64,000 nt of DNA from Panulirus ornatus. Taxonomy: Eukaryota; Arthropoda; Malacostraca; Decapoda; Palinuridae. Positions 1-12,002 of the stretch are shown piece by piece. How positions within the stretch are numbered: the stretch's first letter is position 1; each line of letters starts with the position of its first letter. The translations under genes and the position numbers were made by a program. The stretch covers positions 17,839,940 through 17,903,939 of the forward strand of contig NC_092270.1 in NCBI RefSeq assembly GCF_036320965.1. Reading direction: 5' to 3'. The notes under the pieces were generated by a model. It searched no databases and had not been told where the DNA came from. It saw nothing but the letters and a program-made list of their open reading frames with translations.

Positions 1-275
1 TTGAGCGATCGGGGCCTGAACATGCAGGAGGGTGAAAGGCGTGCAAGGAATAGTGCGAACTGGAACCATGTGGTATCCCGGGGTCGACAAGCCGTCAATG
101 GACTGAGCCAGGGCATGTGAAACGTCCGGAGGAAACCATGGGAAGGTCTGTGGGGCCTGGATGTGGATAGGGAGCTGTGGTTTCGGTACATTACACATAC
201 CAGCTAGAGACTGAGTGTGAGCGGATTTGGATTTTCTTTGTTTCCTGGCGCTACCTGGCTGACGCAGGGGACGAC
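1..275 (+). mobile_element. LINE 3' end, cut by window edge (long 3' UTR form)
   Basis: Bases 1-100 match the last codons of the LINE reverse-transcriptase ORF seen elsewhere in the window (GLNMQEGERRARN then a degraded VVYRG region). They are followed by the long form of the 3' UTR (gggcctggatgtgg, gctgtggtttcgg, agctagagactgagtg) and a degenerate terminal hairpin at about 246-275. The 5' part lies outside the window. It is a non-coding remnant. Confidence 0.85.
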
Positions 276-332
276 GTTCAGGTGTGGGGAGAAAAGAGAA
301 TGTATATGTTATCATTTTTCCTTTCCTGGGGA

Positions 333-349
333 GGGGGGGGGGGGGGGGG
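333..349. repeat. Poly(G) tract
   Basis: An uninterrupted run of 17 G. Such a run is unusual and prone to assembly or sequencing length error. Confidence 0.9.
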
Positions 350-558
350 AAGAATACTTGCCACGTATTCCCTGCGTGTCGTAGAAGGCGACTAAAAGGG
401 GAGGGAGCGGGGGGCTGGAAATCCTCCCCTCCAGTTTTTTTTCTTTTTACAAAAGATGGAAGAGAGAAGGAGGCCAAGTGAGGATTTTCCCTCTGGGGGT
501 CAGTCTTCTGTTCTTAACGCTACCTCGCTAACGCGGGAAATGGCGAGTATGTATAAAA
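350..558 (+). mobile_element. Short non-autonomous element: LINE 5' UTR head plus LINE 3' hairpin
   Basis: The head (gaatacttgccacgtattcc, then ggcgactaaaagggg and ggggggctggaaatcc) also occurs, reversed, at 61738-61820, just upstream of a LINE endonuclease region. The 3' end at 515-545 is the terminal hairpin shared with the LINEs (acgctacctcgctaacgcgg). There is no endonuclease or reverse-transcriptase sequence between the two. A 5'-truncated relative is at 41855-41997. It is probably mobilised by the LINE machinery through the shared 3' end. I found no clear tRNA-type promoter boxes. Confidence 0.7.
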
Positions 559-834
559 AGGATTTAAGCAACTTTGGAAGTAATGTAAACTTATCACTTA
601 AAAGGAAGAACTAAAAGATTCTTGATATCAAGGAGAGGTTTGGGTTTAACTATAAAATAATTTCTTTGCCAACTGAAGGAATTTTCAATGAAGGATTTGG
701 GATACTTTAACTTGGATCCAATAGAATATATCTTCTCAAACTCATCATCAATAAACTCCAGGATGCAAATACGTAATGCCCAAAGGAACATAGACTGGAA
801 TGTTCATAGTTCAACTCTGCCATGTTGAGCTGAG

Positions 835-965
835 TAATAATGAATATATATATACATGCACATACATATATATACATGTGTATGTGGGTGGGTTCGGCCA
901 TTTCTTTCGTCTGTTTCCTTGCGCTACCTCGCAAACGCGGGAGACAGCGACAAAGCAAAATAGAA
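835..965 (+). mobile_element. LINE 3' UTR terminal fragment
   Basis: The segment runs from atatacatgcacatacata through tgtgggtgggt, ttcgtctgtttccttg and the terminal hairpin (gcgctacctcgcaaacgcgg, about 921-950) into an A-rich tail. It is a 5'-truncated LINE end with no coding sequence. Confidence 0.8.
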
Positions 966-2052
966 AATAAAATTAATAATGTAATGTACAAACATTGGTA
1001 GGTTTTCTATAGCGATCATGCAAATGTAAACATGGTAACATACCATTATATTCCAATTCTACAATAAAGTTGATATAAGGTACTAAATTGTTAGGGGAGA
1101 AATGTTTGTAAATTTTCGTTTGTTGGCCAAACACAAAGAACATGATGTACATAACTAAACCAAATTGCTTTAAAAGGTAATATATCCTTTAGTAATAAAA
1201 AGAATTTCATATAAAGATTACTTAAGCCTAGGGAAAGAGAGTTACACATTGCCATACCAAATTTCTAAGCATAATATCCTCCATTACATTAAAATACACA
1301 ATTTTTTATACACAATTTTATCACTTCATTAAAAACACAATTTGAACCAGTTAAATTAATATTAACCAAGACTTTAACCAAATATTCTAATATGTCAACT
1401 GAAACTTATGTGAAGAGGAAAAATCAAAACTTACCAATTTGAAATTAAAATCAACATGGATATCATTAAGCTTTTTAATTAAATCTAAATTGTTCATGAT
1501 ATTAGATTTTGATATATCATACCCACTCATGGCCTTGATAAAAAAACTAACCATTTTGATCATTTAGATGTGATGGTGGCCATTAAACTCACTATGGATC
1601 TTACTAGAAAAATTTAGCTTATGTATTTTGATAAATCTATATATATATGGTAATGAAGAAGACAATGGTCAAAAACCTTTTGATGAATCATTACAATTGA
1701 ACAACTTCAGGTCTTTAGTACATGGAGAATAAACTGCTTCTGGGAGATTTCTTCTGAGTTGAAAGTATGTTGTATCATCACATATTACAATCAATCATTT
1801 GAAAAATAATCAAATTCATCCATTAACACATGTAGGTCATCCTTATCTACTTTAGTTGTATGTAATTGCTTATCTTTCTACAAATTGTCAACAACTTTGA
1901 TGGTCCTTTTTGGACAATTTGGAGCAGCTGGTGTTGACATACACCACACCTTCACAAATGTTCACTTTATCATTAAATAATTTACTGTACTGATCTAAAT
2001 AACATAATGATCTTGCTATATCAACACAGGCAACTTCTCTGAGCAAACAAAG
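966..2052. other. AT-rich single-copy stretch
   Basis: The stretch is AT-rich with frequent stops in all frames. I recognise no gene, RNA or mobile element in it. Confidence 0.5.
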
Positions 2053-3656
2053 CATATAACATTAGCCTAGGATATATAACATAGCCTAGGATATATAACA
2101 TTAGCCTAGGATATATAACATTAGCCTAGGATATATAACATTAGCCTAGGATATATAAAATTAGCCTAGGATATATAACATTAGCCTAGGATATATAACA
2201 TAGCCTAGGATATATAACATTAGCCTAGGATATATAAAATTAGCCTAGGATATATAACATTAGCCTAGGATATATAACATAGCCTAGGATATATAACCTA
2301 ACCTAGGATATATAACATAGCCTAGGATATATAAATTAGCCTAGGATATATAACATAGCCTAGGATATATAACATAGCCTAGGATATATAACATTAGCCT
2401 AGGATATATAACATAGCCTAGGATATATAACATTAGCCTAGGATATATAACATAGCCTAGGATATATAACATAGCCTAGGATATATAACAGCCTAGGATA
2501 TATAACATAGCCTAGGATATATAACATTAGCCTAGGATATATAACATAGCCTAGGATATATAACATAGCCTAGGATATATAAAATTAGCCTAGGATATAT
2601 AACATAGCCTAGGATATATAACAGCCTAGGATATATAACATAGCCTAGGATATATAACATAAGCCTAGGATATATAACATAGCCTAGGATATAAAACATA
2701 GCCTAGGATATATAACATAGCCTAAGATATATAACATAGCCTAGGATATATAACATAGCCTAGGATATATAACCTAACCTAGGATATATAACATAGCCTA
2801 GGATATATAACAGCCTAGGATATATAACATAGCCTAGGATATATAACATAAGCCTAGGATATATAACATAGCCTAGGATATATAACATAAGCCTAGGATA
2901 TATAACATAGCCTAGGATATATAACATAGCCTAGGATATATAACCTAACCTAGGATATATAACATAGCCTAGGATATATAACATAGCCTAGGATATATAA
3001 CATAACCTAGGATATATAACATAGCCTAGGATATATAACATAAGCCTAGGATATATAACATAGCCTAGGATATATAACATAAGCCTAGGATATATAACAT
3101 AGCCTAGGATATATAACATAGCCTAGGATATATAACATTAGCCTAGGATATATAACATTAGCCTAGGATATATAACATAGCCTAGGATATATAACATAGC
3201 CTAGGATATATAACATAGCCTAGGATATATAACATTAGCCTAGGATATATAACATAGCCTAGGATATGTAACATAGCCTAGGATATATAACATAGCCTAG
3301 GATATATAACATAGCCTAGGATATATAACATAAGCCTAGGATATATAACATAGCCTAGGATATATAACATTAGCCTAGGATATATATAACATAGCCTAGG
3401 ATATATAACATAGCCTAGGATATATAACATAGCCTAGGATATATAACATAGCCTAGGATATATAACATTAGCCTAGGATATATAACATAGCCTAGGATAT
3501 ATAACATAGCCTAGGATATATAACATTAGCCTAGGATATATAACATAGCCTAGGATATATAACATAGCCTAGGATATATAACAGCCTAGGATATATAACA
3601 TAGCCTAGGATATATAACATTAGCCTAGGATATATAACATAGCCTAGGATATATAT
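2053..3656. repeat. Minisatellite, 18-20 bp unit, about 86 copies
   Basis: The unit is close to tagcctaggatatataacat. Length variants arise from taacat-tagcc, taacat-agcc, taaca-gcc and aacctaacctagg forms. Each unit carries the palindrome CCTAGG followed by ATATAT, so the array is a regular ladder of short palindromes. The left edge emerges from agcatataacattagcc. The right edge dissolves into atatatagaagaatttg. Confidence 0.95.
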
Positions 3657-3687
3657 AGAAGAATTTGTCAAATTGTTTATTGGAAAG

Positions 3688-4532
3688 GTTCACCATGAGT
3701 TATACATACATTAAATAACTTTACCAACCAGTCAACATTACAGTCACCTTCTCTTTATCTCACCAACCAGTCAACATTACAGTCACCTTCTCTTTATCTC
3801 ACCAACCAGTCAACATTACAGTCACCTTCTCTTTATCTCACCAACCAGTCAACATTACAGTCACCTTCTCTTTATCTCACCAACCAGTCAACATTACAGT
3901 CACCTTCTCTTTATCTCACCAACCAGTCAACATTACAGTCACCTTCTCTTTATCTCACCAACCAGTCAACATTACAGTCACCTTCTCTTTATCTCACCAA
4001 CCAGTCAACATTACAGTCACCTTCTCTTTATCTCACCAACCAGTCAACATTACAGTCACCTTCTCTTTATCTCACCAACCAGTCAACATTACAGTCACCC
4101 TCTCTTTATCTCACCAACCAGTCAACATTACAGTCACCTTCTCTTTATCTCACCAACCAGTCAACATTACAGTCACCCTCTCTTTATCTCACCAACCAGT
4201 CAACATTACAGTCACCTTCTCTTTATCTCACCAACCAGTCAACATTACAGTCACCTTCTCTTTATCTCACCAACCAGTCAACATTACAGTCACCTTCTCT
4301 TTATCTCACCAACCAGTCAACATTACAGTCACCCTCTCTTTATCTCACCAACCAGTCAACATTACAGTCACCTTCTCTTTATCTCACCAACCAGTCAACA
4401 TTACAGTCACCTTCTCTTTATCTCACCAACCAGTCAACATTACAGTCACCTTCTCTTTATCTCACCAACCAGTCAACATTACAGTCACCTTCTCTTGTAA
4501 TCAATTCTACTGCAATACCATCCAATATATTC
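3688..4532 (-). mobile_element. LINE RT fragment carrying an expanded 39-bp repeat
   Basis: The left flank (3688-3721, ttcaccatgagttatacata) and the right flank (4497-4532, ctactgcaataccatcc) match contiguous LINE antisense sequence such as 39292-39378. The array lies exactly between them. About 90 bp of LINE sequence encoding the fingers-region segment GDCxVDWLVR has therefore been enlarged to about 840 bp by tandem duplication. Confidence 0.85.
3722..4496. repeat. Minisatellite, 39-bp unit, about 20 copies, LINE-derived
   Basis: The unit begins accaaccagtcaacattaca and continues gtcaccttctctttatctc. Read on the minus strand, one frame of each unit gives GDCNVDWLVR then a stop. Units are almost identical; the main variant is cttctc versus cctctc. 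This homogeneity implies recent expansion or gene-conversion-like homogenisation. Confidence 0.95.
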
Positions 4533-4732
4533 TGGTCAGTATCTTCCTGTACTTCAACTGTGGATGACTGCTTCCATTCCATCACCAGGACCTCCTCCCT
4601 GTGCACCCATCACGTCCAATGTTCCTGTGTAATGGTTCGCCACATGCTCTCCTGCCCGTAGCTGGGTAAGGTGTGCTGCTTTGCATCTCATGTCATTCAG
4701 CAGGCATCACCTGTACGCCACGCCTTGCTGCC

Positions 4733-6246
4733 CTCTCCTCGTCACTCCCAGCCTCTCATCGTCACTCCCAGCCACTCCTCGTCACTCCCAGCCACTCCTC
4801 GTCACTCCCAGCCACTCCTCGTCACTCCCAGCCTCTCCTCGTCACGCCCAGCCTCTCCTCGTCACTCCCAGCCTCTCCTCGTCCCTCCCAGCCTCTCCTC
4901 GTCACTCCCAGCCTCTCCTCGTCACTCCCAGCCACTCCTCGTCACTCCCAGCCTCTCCTCGTCACTCCCAGCCTCTCCTCGTCACTCCCAGCCTCTCCTC
5001 GTCACTCCCAGCCTCTCCTCGTCACTCCCAGCCTCTCCTCGTCACTCCCAGCCTCTCCTCGTCACTCCCAGCCTCTCCTCGTTACTCCCAGCCTCTTCTC
5101 GTCACTCCCAGCCACTCCTCGTCACTCCCAGCCACTCCTCGTCACTCCCAGCCTCTCCTCGTCACTCCCAGCCTCTCCTCGTCACTCCCAGCCTCTCCTC
5201 GTCACTCCCAGCCTCTCCTCGTCACTCCCAGCCTCTCCTCGTCACTCCCAGCCTCTCCTCGTCACTCCCAGCCTCTCCTCGTCACTCCCAGCCACTCCTC
5301 GTCACTCCCAGCCTCTCCTCGTCACTCCCAGCCTCTCCTCGTCACTCCCAGCCTCTCCTCGTCACTCCCGGCCTCTCCTCGTCACTCCCAGCCACTCCTC
5401 GTCACTCCCAGCCACTCCTCGTCACTCCCAGCCTCTCCTCGTCACTCCCAGCCTCTCCTCGTCACTCCCAGCCTCTCCTCGTCACTCCCAGCCTCTCCTC
5501 GTCACTCCCAACCTCTCCTCGTCACTCCCAGCCTCTCCTCGTCACTCCCAGCCTCTCCTCGTCACTCCCAACCTCTCCTCGTCACTCCCAGCCACTCCTC
5601 GTCACTCCCAGCCTCTCCTCGTCACTCCCAGCCTCTCCTCGTCACTCCCGGCCTCTCCTCGTCACTCCCAGCCTCTCCTCGTCACTCCCAGCCACTCCTC
5701 GTCACTCCCAGCCTCTCCTCGTCACTCCCAGCCTCTCCTCGTCACTCCCAGCCTCTCCTCGTCACTCCCGGCCTCTCCTCGTCACTCCCAGCCACTCCTC
5801 GTCACTCCCAGCCACTCCTCGTCACTCCCAGCCTCTCCTCGTCAGTCCCAGCCACTCCTCGTCACTCCCAACCTCTCCTCGTCACTCCCAGCCTCTCCTC
5901 GTCACTCCCAGCCTCTCCTCGTCACTCCCAGCCTCTCCTCGTCACTCCCAGCCTCTCCTCGTCACTCCCAGCCACTCCTCGTCACTCCCAGCCACTCCTC
6001 GTCACTCCCAGCCTCTCCTCGTCACTCCCAGCCTCTCCTCGTCACTCCCAGCCTCTCCTCGTCAGTCCCAGCCACTCCTCGTCACTCCCAACCTCTCCTC
6101 GTCACTCCCAGCCTCTCCTCGTCACTCCCAGCCACTCCTCGTCACTCCCAGCCTCTCCTCGTCACTCCCAACCTCTCCTCGTCACTCCCAGCCTCTCCTC
6201 GTCACTCCCAGCCTCTCCTCGTCACTCCCAGCCACTCCTCGTCACT
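4733..6246. repeat. Minisatellite, 20-bp unit, about 75 copies
   Basis: The unit is gtcactcccagcctctcctc with a common variant gtcactcccagccactcctc and rarer cccggcctct, cccaacctct and gtcagtccc forms. The period is exactly 20 bp over almost the whole array. Because 20 is not divisible by three and the unit has no stop in any register, all three forward frames are open and encode the same 20-residue repeat. I treat these long open frames as artefacts. Confidence 0.95.
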
Positions 6247-6642
6247 GTGATGCCCTGCCATACGCCGCACTGTGGCATGTTTTCCTCTTCTGTGGAGAGG
6301 CAAGTTTGTGCTCCTGCGAGCGGGCTGCCTGTGTGCCCCCCACCGCCATGCTACACACCACACACAACTGGGAATAACATGATTACATACGTCATCATCA
6401 TCATCATCACTCAACTGTATCTTGGCTACGTGGTAACATCGTCATCAGTGTGTGGATACAGAGCTGGAGGAGTGTGTGTGTGTGTGGACACAGACCTGGA
6501 GGAGTGTGTCATCATCACCTCACCCAGCCAAGCATCATGACCTGCTGGCTCGGGGGACGACCACCACCAACACCTGCTGGCAAATCTTGGACAACAACAA
6601 CAACAACCAGCCAACATGATGGCGGGGCCGGCAAGGTGGCCC
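6247..6642. other. Spacer between two minisatellites
   Basis: It contains a short (CAT)n run near 6390-6410, a short (TG)n run near 6473-6484 and two related ctggaggagtgtgt segments. I see no gene. Confidence 0.5.
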
Positions 6643-8870
6643 AGACATACATAGCCATGCGTGAAGACATACATAGCCATGCGTGAAGACATACATAGCC
6701 ATGCGTGAAGACATACATAGCCATGCGTGAAGACATACATAGCCATGCGTGAAAACATACATAGCCGTGCGTGAAGACATACATAGCCATGCGTGAAGAC
6801 ATACATAGCCGTGCGTGAAGACATACATAGCCATGCGTGAAGACATACATAGCCGTGCGTGAAGACATACATAGCCATGCGTGAAGACATACATAGCCAT
6901 GCGTGAAGACATACATAGCCGTGCGTGAAGACATACATAGCCGTGCGTGAAGACATACATAGCCATGCGTGAAGACATACATAGCCATGCGTGAAGACAT
7001 ACATAGCCATGCGTGAAAACATACATAGCCATGCGTGAAGACATACATAGCCATGCGTGAAGACATACATAGCCGTGCGTGAAGACATACATAGCCATGC
7101 GTGAAGACATACATAGCCGTGCGTGAAGACATACATAGCCATGCGTGAAGACATACATAGCCATGCGTGAAAACATACATAGCCGTGCGTGAAGACATAC
7201 ATAGCCATGCGTGAAGACATACATAGCCATGCGTGAAGACATACATAGCCATGCGTGAAGACATACATAGCCATGCGTGAAAACATACATAGCCATGCGT
7301 GAAGACATACATAGCCATGCGTGAAGACATACATAGCCGTGCGTGAAGACATACATAGCCATGCGTGAAGACATACATAGCCGTGCGTGAAGACATACAT
7401 AGCCATGCGTGAAGACATACATAGCCATGCGTGAAAACATACATAGCCGTGCGTGAAGACATACATAGCCATGCGTGAAGACATACATAGCCATGCGTGA
7501 AGACATACATAGCCATGCGTGAAGACATACATAGCCATGCGTGAAAACATACATAGCCATGCGTGAAGACATACATAGCCGTGCGTGAAGACATACATAG
7601 CCATGCGTGAAAACATACATAGCCATGCGTGAAGACATACATAGCCATGCGTGAAGACATACATAGCCATGCGTGAAGACATACATAGCCATGCGTGAAA
7701 ACATACATAGCCGTGCGTGAAGACATACATAGCCATGCGTGAAGACATACATAGCCGTGCGTGAAGACATACATAGCCATGCCGCGGAAGACATACATAG
7801 CCATGCGTGAAGACATACATAGCCGTGCGTGAAGACATACATAGCCATGCGTGAAGACATACATAGCCGTGCGTGAAGACATACATAGCCATGCGTGAAG
7901 ACATACATAGCCGTGCGTGAAGACATACATAGCCATGCGTGAAGACATACATAGCCATGCGTGAAGACATACATAGCCGTGCGTGAAGACATACATAGCC
8001 ATGCGTGAAGACATACATAGCCGTGCGTGAAGACATACATAGCCATGCGTGAAGACATACATAGCCATGCGTGAAGACATACATAGCCTGCGTGAAGACA
8101 TACATAGCCGTGCGTGAAGACATACATAGCCATGCGTGAAGACATACATAGCCGTGCGTGAAGACATACATAGCCATGCGTGAAGACATACATAGCCGTG
8201 CGTGAAGACATACATAGCCATGCGTGAAGACATACATAGCCGTGCGTGAAGACATACATAGCCATGCGTGAAGACATACATAGCCGTGCGTGAAGACATA
8301 CATAGCCATGCGTGAAGACATACATAGCCGTGCGTGAAGACATACATAGCCATGCGTGAAGACATACATAGCCATGCGTGAAGACATACATAGCCGTGCG
8401 TGAAGACATACATAGCCGTGCGTGAAGACATACATAGCCATGCGTGAAGACATACATAGCCGTGCGTGAAGACATACATAGCCGTGCGTGAAGACATACA
8501 TAGCCATGCGTGAAGACATACATAGCCGTGCGTGAAGACATACATAGCCGTGCGTGAAGACATACATAGCCATGCGTGAAGACATACATAGCCATGCGTG
8601 AAGACATACATAGCCGTGCGTGAAGACATACATAGCCATGCGTGAAGACATACATAGCCGTGCGTGAAGACATACATAGCCATGCGTGAAGACATACATA
8701 GCCATGCGTGAAGACATACATAGCCATGCGTGAAGACATACATAGCCGTGCGTGAAGACATACATAGCCGTGCGTGAAGACATACATAGCCGTGCGTGAA
8801 GATATACATAGCCGTGCGTGAAGACATACATAGCCATGCGTGAAGACATACATAGCCGTGCGTGAAGACA
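6643..8870. repeat. Minisatellite, 22-bp unit, about 101 copies, with higher-order structure
   Basis: The unit is agacatacatagccatgcg plus tga. Two main variable sites are catgcg/cgtgcg and gaagac/gaaaac. Rare units are broken (ccgcgg near 7791, one-base deletion near 8088). The order of variants shows two adjacent 264-bp (12-unit) blocks at about 7017-7280 and 7281-7544, and a strictly alternating A/G (44-bp) section near 8101-8360. All three minus-strand frames are open through the array because 22 bp does not divide by three and no unit carries a stop. I do not consider them genes. Confidence 0.95.
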
Positions 8871-9220
8871 TCCCCACAACAGTAGTGTGGCATTGAACGT
8901 TTATATAAACTTCTAAACGCACTTCATCGTTCATATTAGAACTCTGTAGCAAACTATTGATCACCTCCTCCACCATCACACACACACACACTCCTCTAAT
9001 TGCTCTGGGGTCAGCCAGGGTGTGGTCAGGCCCCCCCATATTGACACGGGGGGGGGGAACACAGACCACACCCTGACCACACTGACTGACACCAACCTAA
9101 CTAATGAAGATGATGATCGTGAATAAAGATGTCTGCCTGTAATGTAATGTGTGGATGGTTCATTATGTATCACTTCCTGCCATTGGTCCAACAGCCTTCG
9201 CTTCAAATGGTGATTAATAG
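8871..9220. other. Spacer with a small inverted repeat and a poly(G) tract
   Basis: Arms of about 12 bp (gggtgtggtcagg near 9018-9030 and its complement within accacaccctgaccac near 9065-9080) flank a ccccccc...gggggggg core, so the segment can fold back. There is a short (CA)n run near 8976-8990. I found no gene. Confidence 0.55.
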
Positions 9221-9362
9221 TTAGGTTAGGTTAGGTTATGTTAAGTTAGGTTAGGTTAGGTTAGGTTAAGTTAGGTTAGGTTAGGGTAAGTTAGGTTAGG
9301 TTAGGGTAAGTTAGGTTAGGTTAGGTTAAGTTAGGTTAGATTAGGTTAAGTTAGGTTAGGTT
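9221..9362 (+). repeat. Interstitial (TTAGG)n tract
   Basis: A pentamer array of TTAGG with degenerate TTAAG, TTATG and GGTAA units. TTAGG is the ancestral arthropod telomere repeat. Unique sequence and other arrays on both sides show that this is an internal copy, not a chromosome end. Confidence 0.9.
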
Positions 9363-9417
9363 GGAAATGTTAACGTAACTAGGATAATAACTAGTGGCAA
9401 ACTTCTTATCTAAGTAA

Positions 9418-9435
9418 CATTTTTTTTTTTTTTTT
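9418..9435. repeat. Poly(T) run
   Basis: A homopolymer T run between the TTAGG tract and the 44-bp minisatellite. Confidence 0.8.
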
Positions 9436-9477
9436 GGCTCTGATACAATGACCATTTCTGAGATGTGAACCATTGGA

Positions 9478-11684
9478 TAAGGACGTAATAACTATCCAAT
9501 TAACCTGAAGGAACTAATAGCTAAGGACGTAATAACTATCCAATTAACCTGAGGGAACTAATAGCTAAGGACGTAATAACTATCCAATTAACCTGAAGGA
9601 ATAATAGCTAAGGACGTAATAACTATCCAATTAACCTGAAGGAACTAATAGCTAAGGACGTAATAACTATCCAATTAACCTGAAGGAACTAATAGCTAAG
9701 GACGTAATAACTATCCAATTAACCTGAAGGAACTAATAGCTAAGGACGTAATAACTATCCAATTAACCTGAAGGAACTAATAGCTAAGGACGTACTAACT
9801 ATCCAATTAACCTGAAGGAACTAATAGCTAAGGACGTACTAACTATCCAATTAACCTGAAGGAATAATAGCTAAGGACGTAATAACTATCCAATTAACCT
9901 GAAGGAATAATAGCTAAGGACGTAATAACTATCCAATTAACCTGAAGGAACTAATAGCTAAGGACTTAATAACTATCCAATTAACCTGAAGGAACTAATA
10001 GCTAAGGACGTAATAACTATCCAATTAACCTGAAGGAACTAATAGCTAAGGACGTAATAACTATCCAATTAACCTGAAGGAACTAATAGCTAAGGACGTA
10101 ATAACTATCCAATTAACCTGAGGGAACTAATAGCTAAGGACGTAATAACTATCCAATTAACCTGAAGGAATAATAGCTAAGGACGTAATAACTATCCAAT
10201 TAACCTGAAGGAACTAATAGCTAAGGACGTAATAACTATCCAATAACCTGAAGGAACTAATAGCTAAGGACGTAATAACTATCCAATTAACCTGAAGGAA
10301 CTAATAGCTAAGGACGTAATAACTATCCAATTAACCTGAAGGAACTAATAGCTAAGGACGTACTAACTATCCAATTAACCTGAAGGAACTAATAGCTAAG
10401 GACGTACTAACTATCCAATTAACCTGAAGGAACTAATAGCTAAGGACGTAATAACTATCCAATTAACCTGAAGGAACTAATAGCTAAGGACGTAATAACT
10501 ATCCAATTAACCTGAAGGAACTAATAGCTAAGGACGTAATAACTATCCAATTAACCTGAAGGAACTAATAGCTAAGGACGTAATAACTATCCAATTAACC
10601 TGAAGGAATAATAGCTAAGGACGTAATAACTATCCAATTAACCTGAAGGAATAATAGCTAAGGACGTAATAACTATCCAATTAACCTGAAGGAACTAATA
10701 GCTAAGGACGTAATAACTATCCAATTAACCTGAGGGAACTAATAGCTAAGGACGTAATAACTATCCAATTAACCTGAAGGAATAATAGCTAAGGACGTAA
10801 TAACTATCCAATTAACCTGAAGGAACTAATAGCTAAGGACGTAATAACTATCCAATTAACCTGAAGGAACTAATAGCTAAGGACGTAATAACTATCCAAT
10901 TAACCTGAAGGAACTAATAGCTAAGGACGTAATAACTATCCAATTAACCTGAAGGAACTAATAGCTAAGGACGTACTAACTATCCAATTAACCTGAAGGA
11001 ACTAATAGCTAAGGACGTACTAACTATCCAATTAACCTGAAGGAACTAATAGCTAAGGACGTAATAACTATCCAATTAACCTGAAGGAACTAATAGCTAA
11101 GGACGTAATAACTATCCAATTAACCTGAAGGAACTAATAGCTAAGGACGTAATAACTATCCAATTAACCTGAAGGAACTAATAGCTAAGGACGTAATAAC
11201 TATCCAATTAACCTGAAGGAACTAATAGCTAAGGACGTAATAACTATCCAATTAACCTGAAGGAACTAATAGCTAAGGACGTAATAACTATCCAATTAAC
11301 CTGAGGGAACTAATAGCTAAGGACGTAATAACTATCCAATTAACCTGAGGGAACTAATAGCTAAGGACGTAATAACTATCCAATTAACCTGAAGGAACTA
11401 ATAGCTAAGGACGTAATAACTATCCAATTAACCTGAGGGAACTAATAGCTAAGGACGTAATAACTATCCAATTAACCTGAAGGAACTAATAGCTAAGGAC
11501 GTAATAACTATCCAATTAACCTGAAGGAACTAATAGCTAAGGACGTAATAACTATCCAATTAACCTGAAGGAACTAATAGCTAAGGACGTAATAACTATC
11601 CAATTAACCTGAAGGAACTAATAGCTAAGGACGTAATAACTATCCAATTAACCTGAAGGAACTAATAGCTAAGGACGTAATAAC
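9478..11684. repeat. Minisatellite, 44-bp unit, about 50 copies, with higher-order structure
   Basis: The unit starts aaggacgtaataactatcca and continues attaacctgaaggaactaatagct. Recurrent variants are gaggga, ggaataatag (one base shorter) and gacgtactaac. A fixed series (gaggga unit, then a shortened unit, then two gtactaac units about 242 bp further on) occurs three times starting near 9551, 10120 and 10731. This shows multi-unit duplications of about 570 and 611 bp. Confidence 0.95.

Positions 11685-12002
<318 letters not shown>

Noticed and set aside
4671..6540. Three overlapping plus-strand ORFs of 525-619 codons
   Set aside because: They are the 20-bp repeat read in three registers. 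The peptide is the same in each and there is no unique domain.
6426..9069. Three overlapping minus-strand ORFs of about 800 codons
   Set aside because: They are the 22-bp repeat read in three registers (CLHARLCMSSRMAMYVFTHG). Openness follows from a stop-free unit.
9221..9362. Chromosome end
   Set aside because: The TTAGG tract is short, degenerate and flanked by non-telomeric sequence on both sides.
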